From Whitmania pigra (lineage: Eukaryota; Annelida; Clitellata; Hirudinida; Haemopidae), in contig JAJTWR010000308.1 of NCBI GenBank assembly GCA_021613335.1, forward strand, positions 2,834,001-2,898,000: 64,000 nt of DNA, written 5' to 3'. The notes below the pieces were generated by a model that saw only the letters and a list, made by a program, of their open reading frames with translations, was not told where the DNA came from and searched no databases. Positions 16,301 to 28,300 of this stretch are shown here, piece by piece (the stretch's first letter is position 1; each line of letters opens with the position of its first letter). Position numbers and translations under genes: made by a program.

Positions 16301-19300
16301 TTCTCTTCCAACATCATCATGTTCGTCTTTTAACGCCTTTGCAATTTCTTGTTGCAGTATGATTAATTGTTTGGTTGTGAAGAAGTTTAGGTAATGTTTC
16401 TGAAGCCTCTTTTCTTGTATGTACTGGTTCCATTCCTTCAAGCAGTCTTCCATGATATCGCATAACTTTTCAATTCTTTCATAAATTTTCAGTTTCTTTG
16501 CCTCCCTACGGGTTCCTAAAATGTGCTGAACATGCTCATCATTGGAACTAAAGTCAATTCTTGCAAAGTATTGTTTCGTTGGATTGCAAAAAAAGGTGAC
16601 TTTCCAAGATGTGAACATGCAACATCCTCTGTCCACCAGCTTCATGTAAACATTTGCAAGCCTCATAACTCCATCTAATGTCTAATTTAAGAAAAAAACA
16701 AAACATTACTAGGCAATTGTTCAATGCATTAACTTAATTTACTTTCAATGAAATAAATTGTTAAAGATAAAATGTTGAAATACAGTTTAATGTGCAAACA
16801 AATGAATTAATTTAAGTTTAAAACTTCAATTTAACGAATTAATTTGTAATTTCACTGATGAAATTAACGAATACCAAATTGCTAATTGAACACAGTTGAA
16901 TAATAGTAATAATGGTAATAATAGTCGAATAAGTTGGTAATAACTTAAAGAACGGGTAGTTCTCAGGTGCACTACTTTCAAGAGTTGCTTAAGAAATGTG
17001 CAGACCAAGTGAACGAGAGTCTTACCCTGTTAAACGCTTCAACATCTTGTTTGCCTTCTTGTGCTTTTCCAGCAACCAGCATGAGTTTACTTTGCAGGTC
17101 ACACAAATGTTTGATGTCATGAACTTTCCAAGTTTCAGAATCTACATTTTCTGAATGCTCAGCTGTATATCTTTCTCCTTTCTTCAAGTAAAGCTTCATC
17201 TGAACAACATCTTGTAATGTCTAACAACAAACACAAATATTACAGCAAAGTAATTTAATTCAAAACTAACTTAAATCAACAAACCAATGCATTTGTATCT
17301 TTGGAACTTAAATTTCCGACAACAAAAATTCCCTTAGAATTAATGATTGTTGCATTTTCCAGGGCGTTGACTTCAACCGCTCCGTGCGACTTCTTTATTC
17401 CCTTGAACCACTCCAAGTGGCGGGCTGCATCTCTCTGCAAACAGGATTTAAAATTAATGTAAAGTTAATCCTGTCTATTTAACAACAATGCTTCATCTAA
17501 AATCATAATAATTGCCATTTAATTCATGAATAACAAGAAATCAATTAACTAATGAAAATCAACAATTACAAATTTCTCAGCAATCCTCTTATCAACACCA
17601 GCAACACTCCACACAGTCCTGCAGAGTGAAATGAATTCAGTGAATCCCATTTCTGTCTTCAAGTCATAGATGAGAGAAGAATAAGCAGTTGCTGCAGCAT
17701 GAAGACAGGATGCTTTCTCGACCTCCATGTCTCCTTGACCTTCGGCGGATATCAGTGCAAGGTCAACGAGAACCTTGATTTCTCTGGGACCTTCAACAAG
17801 TTAACCTTCGTGTCAACGTAATTCAAGAACTATTCAAAAGTCCATCTAACCCGAAAGTGATTTTCTCAGCCACTCGACGAATTGTTTTTCTTCAATGAAA
17901 ACTTCCAAACACCTTCTCTGAATGTCACTGAAATCGTGCAAAGACTTGCACTCCTCAATCAACTCTTTTGAAATGTCACCGAGAGACAGACTTTCTCTTT
18001 TAACCTTTGTATGTAAAAAATAAATAAATATTTGTATGTAAAAAATAAATAAATATTTGTGAGACTCTAATGAATCCAATCTGTTCAAAGCTATTGACTT
18101 ACAACATCAGCAATTTTCTCCACATCATCAAAAGATCCTGAAAGTCCAAATTTACTTTTGAATTCGAGCATTGTTTCTACTCCTTTTTTACATTCACAAA
18201 GTTTTTGGTAGTTCTTGATTTGGTCGTGTAAATGTTTAGTCTCGTCTTTGCAGAGCATATTCAGTTCCTTCAAAAGATCGTCATCATTAAAGTGCAGGAA
18301 CCTTTTTTGCACATCGGACAATTGGATGCTTCTATCTTTTAGTGCTTTTGATATTTTCTCCCAGAGTTTCTTACATGGAAGGTAAATAGAGTCCACGATG
18401 TCAGTTATGGTGGCAGTTGATTTTAAAAAAGATTTTCTCAAGCAATTATCCCACAAGTCTTTAAGAGTGATACTTTGCTGATACTCGTTAAGAAACTCAA
18501 GCATTTCCACTGCCCCTGAAACAATCTGCAAGATCTTCAACATCGGTCGGTCGCCAACCGCCGCAGAAAGTTTTGAAATTTTTGACAAACTCAGGTCACT
18601 ATCTTTAATAATTTCTTGCTTAAATGCATTTAGTTCATCTGTGGGATGTAATTTAAGTTTGTAGAACCATTTGATCAAATGGAATCAATTAATTTAAACT
18701 AACTTGTGTCAAAACCATGGCAGAAATCCAAAAAGACTCTGATTTGATCACATCTCTGACGATAAAATTGAAAGTCATGTTTTGATTGCTTCAACAACTC
18801 ATTAATCTTGTCCTCTCTTTGCTTCTGTTCCTCCTTTTCAATGTCACAAATGCAGTTAAGAAGCCTTAAAAATTTGTCCGAGTGGTTTGATAACACTTCG
18901 ACCAATCCAATCTCAATGTCTCCTGTAAATAATGACTTTTGAATCTCTTCCAATATGCTCATGGCCTGAGCCAACTTCATTCCGGATTCTTCTCCCAGGT
19001 TTTCCATTCCTAAGAATTTCAATGTTGAAGTGATAAATTTTGAAGATATTCATACCTATTTTAGAACTTACGATAAACTTTCACCAACTTCACAAATAAC
19101 GGCTGATTTAATGCAAACACCAACATGGAAAAATTGTCATCTTTGGGGGGCCAAATTTTTTCCACAATCACATCAAAGATGTTTTTGAAGGTGTGCATAT
19201 TGTCATGTTCAAACATTATGTGCAAATCACCTGTCTGTCTCTACATAATTCAATGCACAAAATGTCACCTAAGCTATTATCATTCAGAAATGCTATTAAA

Positions 19301-22300
19301 GTAATAACATTACTATTATTATTATATTATTATTATTATTAATTATTAAATAATATTAAATTGATAATGCATTGACTCATTGAAGTGACCACAATCCTCA
19401 CTCACCTTCAAGCCATTTTCCACTTCTTTAAGCATAACATCGAAGATCCAATCTTTCAAGCATGAGTGACATGACTGAGCCATAATTTTAGAAAAAATCT
19501 TGCACTTCTCATTAAACTTCATCTAATTAAATAAAACATTACAAATCAAAAGTCAAATTGTGAAGCAAAAATACTTGCAACAATACTTTCACAAATACTT
19601 GCCTTTTCAAATTTGTTCATGGAAATGTCTTTAATAAAATTTTTCAAGTGATTGTCAAATGAAGTTGAGCCTGTTGAAGGTTCCAACAAGCTGGAAAATA
19701 TCTTTAAATAAACATTTGAAATTTAGATCAACAAGCCCAGCAATAAAAATAATAATGAATATGATAACAATAATAATGATAATAACAATGATAATAATAA
19801 CGATAATAATTATAATAATAACATTATTAATAACAATAATAATAATAACAATAAAAATAATAACAAAAGTAATGATAGTATGCGTTATTTGCCGAAGTTT
19901 CTGATTTCTGGTCCTACTTTCAGAAATGCACAATTATCTAAATTGTTGTTACAGTATTTCAATCTAAATTACATTACATTTTATGGCTATAAATATCACT
20001 GACTATAATCAGTTAATAATCTGCAAAAATTATTACATCTGAACCACTGAAATATTCCCTTATTAAAGTCAGTAAATGGATTCGTTATTTATCCGAGCTC
20101 AAAATATTTTTAAAGCGATGCTCCCTAACATTTTAAGATATTGTTAACAAAAAGTTAAACAAACAAATGCAAACTTGGTATTCAAATGATGAATGATTTA
20201 GCCATTTTTTGGTCATCAGAATTACTCTGTCAACTAACTGGTTGAGCTCATTACTGTAATCATCATTTTTTACATACATTTTTTCAACAAGATTAAAAGC
20301 AATACACAATGCAGAAATCATGATGCTTGTTGACAACAGTTTGATGTCATCACTTAAATAGCTGTCCATTGCATGCTTGAAGAGGGAAAAGGTCAAGTTC
20401 AAAATGTAGCGCATCCCTTCTGCATCGTTAAATCTGAAAACAATTATTTAACGCTCAGAACTCATCATTGAATTCATCTCAATTTCAGTTAAATTATAAA
20501 ATTCTTACTTTTTTTGTTCTTGTAAAACATCATTCATCAAGGACTTTAACCCATTCAAACAGCCAAAAAGATGATTCTTAAATTCAAATAAATTAATTTT
20601 TGAAATGCAAGGATTAGTTAATATTTTTTTTCTTCTAAAAATGCTTAAAGCAGCAAATTTAGAAAATCATGTGCATATATCATTTACAATTATTAATTGT
20701 AATTAAATTATCACCTGAACTCAAAAAAGTCACAAAAAGATGCCATATAAATTGACTAGTATTACCATTACATTATTCATAGTTATTAAAATAAATTCAC
20801 AAATACTGCACCACTAACTCGGTAGTACTTAGAATTGGACGCAGTTTTAATAAAGAAGGTGACGTTGGCAAGACAAGCATCCAATGGAAACTTCTTCGAG
20901 CAAATTAACTGTGGAACGTGGTGAAGGTTCATCATAGCCAAGAACGATCTTGGCAGAAGGTGGTCAACTTCAAACATGGATGGCAAACTTTGCATGTAGC
21001 TGTCCAAAGGCCTAGAAAGACATTCTATTAATTTAGATAAATTGCTTAACGATCTGAATTTATTTCAGATGCACCTACATTACTATTTCTATTTAATAAA
21101 TTTAAAATAATGACACTTTAATGGCCTATAATTTGCAGTGATTAAATATATTTGAAAATAAAAAATAAGAATTTTTCAAATTAAACAAATTACATTTGGT
21201 AATGATTTAATCAAACTGCATCCATTCATATCAACTTTAAGATAAAAGTGAGAAACCAATAATAAGCACTTACATATTTTCCGACATCTCATATTTGAAC
21301 ACATCTTTTAAATGACGTACACTTGAAACACCCCACCATTCTTCATTTTCATGATCAGCATTTTTATGTAATTCTTGAAAAGGTTTTGACTTTCCCTCCA
21401 AGAAATGAAGAAAGGGCAGTGAGTTAATCCAATCAGGATCAATTGAATATTTAGTCACAATTTTTTTAAGAAAAATCAACAAAGCATCAGCAATTTCTCT
21501 AAAAAAAAAAATTTAATATGAAATAATTGTAAAACCACAAAATAATTCTAAAACCAACATCCTCCAGTGGCCAGGAAAGAGTTTACAGAAATATTCATAA
21601 CCTTCACATTTCTTGTTATCATCGGGTCTCAATGAAAGCAAACAACATAATTGATTGGAGATTTCATCATCAAAGAATTTACATTCCTTGAAAATGAATA
21701 GAACACAAGATGCTCTGGACAAAGCATCCTTATCCAATTTATTGCTCAAAAATTCCTTCAGAAATTCTGATACCATCTAAATATAATTAAAGATGTTAAA
21801 TATATTAAGTGAACAAAATAAAGTTCAGACACACATGATGCTTGTTAAAATTGTATGCTAAAAGTCAGAAATGCAACCTTGTTTAAACAAGACTCTGGTA
21901 TTTTTAAATTTTTCGTTGATCTTTCAGCAGATTTGAAAACGGACAAAAACTCAAATAAAAAGTTTTTTCCACTTCCAGATGAATCAGAGAACTTCTTTGG
22001 AAGCAATTCAAAGTACCAGGCAAGGAGAATGTTATGATTAGCATCTTTGTTACCAGAAACCCATTTAGTGATTACTGATGTAAATCTCCTCATGAATGAC
22101 TTGCTAGGCTCTTCAGGTAAATAGGCATCATATATGTTCCATTCTGAAACACAAAAAATAATTAAATCAATGAAGTTTAATTCATCTAACTTTCTTATCA
22201 ATAATAACTATAAAAATAATAAGGATGATGATGATGATAACAATAATGATAGCAATAGCAATAAAAGTAATAATAATAACAATATTAAGATTAATAATGA

Positions 22301-22304
22301 AAGC

Positions 22305-22366
<62 letters not shown>

Positions 22367-25300
22367 CAACAACAACAATAATAATAATAATAGTTTTATT
22401 TGTCTTATGTTTGTTTATATTGGGCCACGACACTGGAATTGTTGGCTTACTTGAGTTAACTTTTGTTTGAATTTTGATTTTCCATGTATATTGTTATGAC
22501 TGCCTATGATCCCTTGTTGGGATCTGGAGTCATTGTTTTCTGGCAGAAGGCCGTGATTGTAATTATTTAATAATAATAATAATAATAATAACAATAATAA
22601 TAATTGCTCCATGCTTTGAATATGAATAGTGCCATTCAGAATTCCAGACTGTATGAGGCTCGAAGATCCACCAAAACCATGCTCACCCCTTGGAATACCA
22701 CAGAAGAAGAACAGGTAAGAATTACTCCAAGTGTCAATTGTTGGAAGAAGAATCTCACATGCTGGCAAAGATTGAATTGGAACTTAAATAGGAAGGATTC
22801 AAAAATGTGAACAAGGAAGCTCAAAAGAATTTCCAGCATAGATCCCTAGCAGCTATTGGATGGCACAGATACCAATCATTATAACTGAAAGATTTTTAGA
22901 GATATGGGCACACGAGGAGCATGTAATCAAAAATAGAAATGTAAATATGTAATGACTATGTAAATAATCTAAATGTTCTTCCTTCAGATATATTGGTCAG
23001 AAGTAGACATTGGAGTGATATTGCCAAGGCAAAACGAAGTCTGAATTCATTAGAGAAAATGAATTAATCTTGAAATACAAAGGCATGTACCAAATTTGTC
23101 AACAAAAACAATAAGGAGAATTAGAAACAAACCCAAGTATATAAGGTATAGAGGATTTCTTAATGATCTCATAATAGAACAGATTACTTCAACAAGTAGA
23201 CAAGCAAAAACTTTGTCCTATCATCTCTGTTGAAAACACTGTAAAGTCAACACTGTAAGTAGAGTTAAAAGAATTTACTCTGGATCAATATCAGTGCTTT
23301 CAGCTTCCTGATGAAGAGCTGTCATTACTGCTGATCAAATCAACAAATAAAAACCTTCAGAAAACTTTAGCTGACAAGGAATACAACACATGGACTGAAA
23401 AACTAATACCCCCAGTGGCCTGCTTCAGCCTAGGACAATCAGAACAACCCACCTTGAATGACTGCAAAATAAAACATGAAAGCTCGAACCAGCAGGACAC
23501 AAAACATTGTACTTTCATGAAAACCAAAATCAGACTTAGTAATAAAGAGTAGAGAACTATTGAAAGACAAAGGCAACGAAATGTTGTTCAAAATTTGTTC
23601 ACAAAAGGTCAAGCAGCAAAGGCTTGTTCAATATTGAGTGAGGATTACAACGAAGAATCAAAGACAGCTACAGTCTAAGCTAAGGTTAAGGCTTGGTTGA
23701 ATATTGGGGACAAATTTACTCAAAAACTAAGTTGAATATAAAAGGCCCGTGTCACATATCAGAAAAACCTTGTGCTATCTGGAGTTTCCTATCACCTGCA
23801 ATGACATGGATTTCATAATTTGAAGACTCCGAAATGCTGCGTCAGGCCTAGAAATGTAAAAAAAACATGGTTTTTTTGGTCCGAGTTTTTTATGTGTTTT
23901 TATGAGTTTTTTTATGGTTTTTTATTGTTTTTTGTTTTTTATTAAATTTGTTGAAAAGTGGTGGTTCATGATTAGTTAAACAAGTTTATTGCAACATAAG
24001 TAAAAAATATTACAAAACTAGAGCAACAGTGCTAATTTAAATCAAGTTTTGCATCCATTTCACCAAATTCACTGTCTTCATCCTTATCAGATTCTTAGTC
24101 TTCTGCTTCAGAGTAACTTCTGAAGTACTTCTGAAGAAGCTTACAGCTTTAAGTTTTGGGGAATAAAAACCGGTTTTCTAGCCCTGTTTGTGGTGAGTCG
24201 GTTCTGTTTATCATTTTGGATAAATGAATATGCACTGAAACACTGGATACACTTGGATGCACTTAAGGAAGACTTCAACGAGTTATTCAAATTGGCAGAT
24301 GCTTTTCAACGTAGACAAATGCTCCATTATGCATATGGGATGCAGAAACACAAAAGTTGAATATGTATTTGGAGGAAGCAGTCTAATAGTGAAAGAGATC
24401 TGGGGTTACAATGCAGAACAATTGAAAAGCATCTCCACAGTGCATGGAAGTTGCTAAAAAAGCAAATAGAGAACTTGGAATGATAAAGAGAACAGTAGTG
24501 AGTAGGAATAATAATAATAAGGAGTAATACTGAGATTGTATAAGTCATTAGTAAAGCCACATCTTGAGTACTGTGTGCAAGTATGGAACGCTCATTTGAG
24601 AAAGGATGTAGAAGTGTTTTAAAGAGTACAAAGAAGGGCAACCAGGATGATAGAAGGTTTTGGAAAGCTGAGTTACAAGGAAAGATTAAGTAGATGTAAA
24701 TTAACGACTCTGGAAAAGAGAAGAAATAAAGGGGACCTCATAGAGGCATTCAAAATTTTACCAGGAAGGGAAGGCCTTTTGCCTGAACAGTTTTTCAAAG
24801 CCACAAAAAGTGCTTCTACTAGAGGGCACGATTGTAAATTATATAGGAAGGCCTCTGGAAACTTAAAAAATAATTATTTCAGGACAAGGATGGTTTCTTT
24901 ACGGAATAAACTAGATAAGGAAACCATCCATGCTGACACAGTAGATAAATTTAAGATTTACTTAAGTAAATTCGGTTATTAAGACTAAAAAGAGTGGTTA
25001 TTACACAGATCCAGGTCTTCTTAACCACTATAAATAATTGTTATGTTATTGTTATGGTAAACCTCTTTCGATTATAGAGGTTGCTATGGCAATGACAAAA
25101 TCTTAGAAGCTACTTTAGCAAGGATGAACATGTACCTTTCCACCTTTCCATCAGGCTATTGGTAGGAGTTGCATAAATAACTGCTAAACAAACTGCAATT
25201 GGTTTCAGCAACATCAAAACTTCATTTTTAAAATTATAAATTTTTTGTTTTGTTTTTTTTTGTGTTTTTTTATGTGTTTTTTTTGTGGTTTTTTTGTGCT

Positions 25301-28300
25301 GAAATATTTCAAAAAGAACAAAACATTTTGTAATAAAACAATTGAAATAGTTCACGCTCACATCTTTAGTCAGGCCATGACAAACCACGGAAACATCACA
25401 TCAAAGGGATCAAAAGCATTGACTTTGCAGTCCACATGTTACTGTGGCTGCTGACAGGTTTGCCTCCATCACCATTCAAAATATGAATAGTTACCTGTAT
25501 TCCCAAGATAACAGGAGCCGCCAGACCAAGTGATTTCAGAACAATTACAGTGAGTCACTCGTCACTCGACTCTTCCACAAAATTCTCAAAAAGCGAATGA
25601 TTTCCTTGCCATTGTCTTCGCGTCAGAGAGCATCTCATTACAGAGATAATCTTGCCCATAATATATGGCTGGCGAAATCTCTTATAAAGAAAAGGAAACA
25701 AGAACAGAAAAAGTTAAATCTGACTATTGTTGATGTGTCAAGAGCATTTGACTCAGTTTCTCACCAACGATCATGAGGGCAGTTTCACAACCTGGGCACA
25801 ACTTGTTTATTGAATGCCTGTCAGAATTATACAAAGATAATTGGGTTCATATTAGAATTGGAGAGTAGATGAGCGGTCGCATTCCCGTAGGCAGAGGCAT
25901 GAAGCAGGGAGATCCAAGCAACTCGATGTCGCTTGAAATTACCAAAAAAAATACTCAAATAACTTCCTACATGTCCCAGTCTAGGAGGCCTGTGGAGGCC
26001 TATGCCTTGGAATCTTTCAACTTTGGAGATGGATTCCAAGTGTTTCAATCATTGCATATTACAAATCCTAAAGCAAATTAAAGAAAACAAAGATCAGTTT
26101 ATGCTAGGAAAGGGAACTGCAGTGATGGAGGAGACTAAAAGGTTTCAAAAGCAAAAGCAACAGCAGTTCCTAAAACAGTAGAAGTATTTGGACTCAGGTC
26201 CTTCCTCAATGTCATTGGACCTAGCGACTGACAGAGTCATTGGATCAATGACTGAAATGTTTAAAGATTAGAGTCTTACAAAATAGACTGCGAGAATCAA
26301 GATGCAAGCCATTTAACAACACCATCTGCACTGTTGGTTGTCGAGTTAATGAGTCGTTGAGACATTGGGTCTTCCAGGGTCTGTCGCAGTACCAATGGTC
26401 TTAGACTTGCGAGACATAACGCCTTAGCAAAGATGTTGGCAAGGAAATTGAGTGCAATGGGGTTCACCACCAAAATTGAATCCAGAATTCCTACTGCTCA
26501 ATACTGCTACTGCTAGGGACCAAAATTCCAGATTTGTGTGCATGGATAGATTCCGTATATGTCATGTATGATGTGGCAAATGGGATCAGACTCTGCTGAC
26601 CCCTCATTTTAAACTAGAGGGGAGCAATTTCTGAGGAATCAAGAAGATTTTTGAAGGAAATTCAGAGTCTCAAGGAGGGTCATCATGTGGATTTCCATCA
26701 AAACCATGCAGTACTTACAAGACATGGCAAACATTCAAGATGAAAGGCTAATCATGTTTATCATGATAATCAGATAAAGTCTTAGTGAATCCAGAATTCC
26801 TACTGCTAAAGGGACCAAAATTCCAGATTTGTGTGCATGGATAGATTCCGTATATGTCATGTATGATGTGGCAAATGGGATCAGACTCTGATCTGACAAA
26901 GACTTTATCTGATAAACATGAATTGATTGGAATGATTTGTTGAAGTCCTAACTTTCCGTTCTGACAGGATTTAAAACAAATTGAAAGAGAATGAACAACT
27001 TGGGATTGTAATCCTTAATCAGGATCTTTTAAAGAAAGAAGGAGAAGAATAGAAGAAGTTGTTTGAAGAAAAAAATAATAAAAATTATATTAATTACAGT
27101 TGTCAATAAAAAAGGAGGAATCAGCAAATGGATGTCAACCTGGGCTTTTCGTGTTATTGCCTACAGAAGAAGATCTGAATTGAATTGAATTGAATTACAT
27201 TTTTGTTTTCAAGGACCTCAGTTTCGATTTGAATGAATTGAGCATATACCATTTATGTGCATGTTTTTGTTATTTAGTTAAGTTTTTTGTACAGTCCCAT
27301 GGAGATCTGGAGAGATGATGAGGGACTTTATATATTTGAATGTGGTTTTTTTTGGACTGATTATTCTGATCATTTATGGTCAGGAAAATAAACTTCGTGA
27401 GAAGTCTAAAAAACTAATGATTAATAATTATATTAATTATATAAAATTATTTATTATTTTATCCATGTTAAATTAAACATCCAAAGCACTTCTCTTTCCA
27501 AATTTTTTCAATTCATTAAAAAAGATAATATACTTATCAAACAACTTTCTTAATTCTTAACTACATTAATATTCTTAATTCAGCTTCATTAGACATGGCT
27601 AGCAGGTTGGCCGAATGGATAGCACAATAAAACATTCGTTATGTGCCATTTTCACAACCCAACCTGCTCCTGCCCCTCGTGTAGGGGTGCAATATAAATG
27701 GTGGGCCGATTAATAAGTGCCTTTGCATCCTATCCGGACACATAAGGTTCCCGAAAAAATCAGCTAAATAAAAAAAAATACATGAAACCATAAGTTAGTT
27801 TAGAGGACTACATTTTTGCATGCAGGAATTCCATGCAAAAGAGCAATCACACAAACGGGGACATCATTTCAGCTTTATCCAGTGGGGGAGAAAACTCTCA
27901 CATAACTTGAGGATATGACATTTTTTTGCACCTGGTTTAAAATCATGGGGTCAAAAACATTCCTGTGTACAATGTTTTAAACCAGGAATTCATTTCTTGA
28001 ATTTCCAGTTCAGTAAAAAGATATTTATACAAAATACCTAGAAACACAGTCATTCTAAATGCTCCAATCAATTCTGTTTAATCCCGACATACTAGAAAAA
28101 ATACAAGGATTAGTCAAAACTGTAATCATACCATACAAGTCTTGAAAGTTTTTCAAAAAATCCAAATTCATGTGAAGTTTAAGATTAATCTGTGCTTTTG
28201 TCGTTGAATAAGCATAAGAAATGGTTTTTCCAGACAGATGCTCCTTTGGCAGATCGACCTCACAATGAAGGATATCGACACCATCAAAAATATTCCTGCA

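Larger units (their letters stand above)
22610..27100 (+). mobile_element. R2-like non-LTR retrotransposon, heavily decayed and interrupted
   Basis: Read with frameshifts, the plus strand gives the R2 order of domains. Near 22,730-22,860 there is a Myb-like helix, EEESHMLAKIELELK then HRSLAAIG. Near 23,580-23,670 there is FTKGQAAKACSILSEDYNEE. After an interruption, the reverse transcriptase resumes near 25,420: LLWLLTGLPPSPF, then IPKITGAARPSDFRTI, LTIVDVSRAFDSVSH, and SGRIPVGRGMKQGDP (about 25,869-25,920). Near 26,290-26,360 come Cys/His remnants (CTVGCRVNESLRHWV), and near 26,530-26,590 the restriction-like endonuclease segment KIPDLCAWIDSVYVMYDVA. R2 elements normally sit in 28S rDNA; this copy is antisense within an RNF213 intron. 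It has no open frame and is dead. Confidence 0.82.

Noticed and set aside
22182..22470. Long Ile/Val- or Asn-rich reading frames on both strands
   Set aside because: They are translations of AAT microsatellite sequence, not membrane proteins. The same applies to the frames at 9,231-9,480, 19,655-19,933 and 56,684-56,935.
25869..26081. Short open frame starting MSGRIPVGRGMKQGDP as a live gene
   Set aside because: It is a fragment of the R2 reverse transcriptase, and stops and frameshifts surround it.
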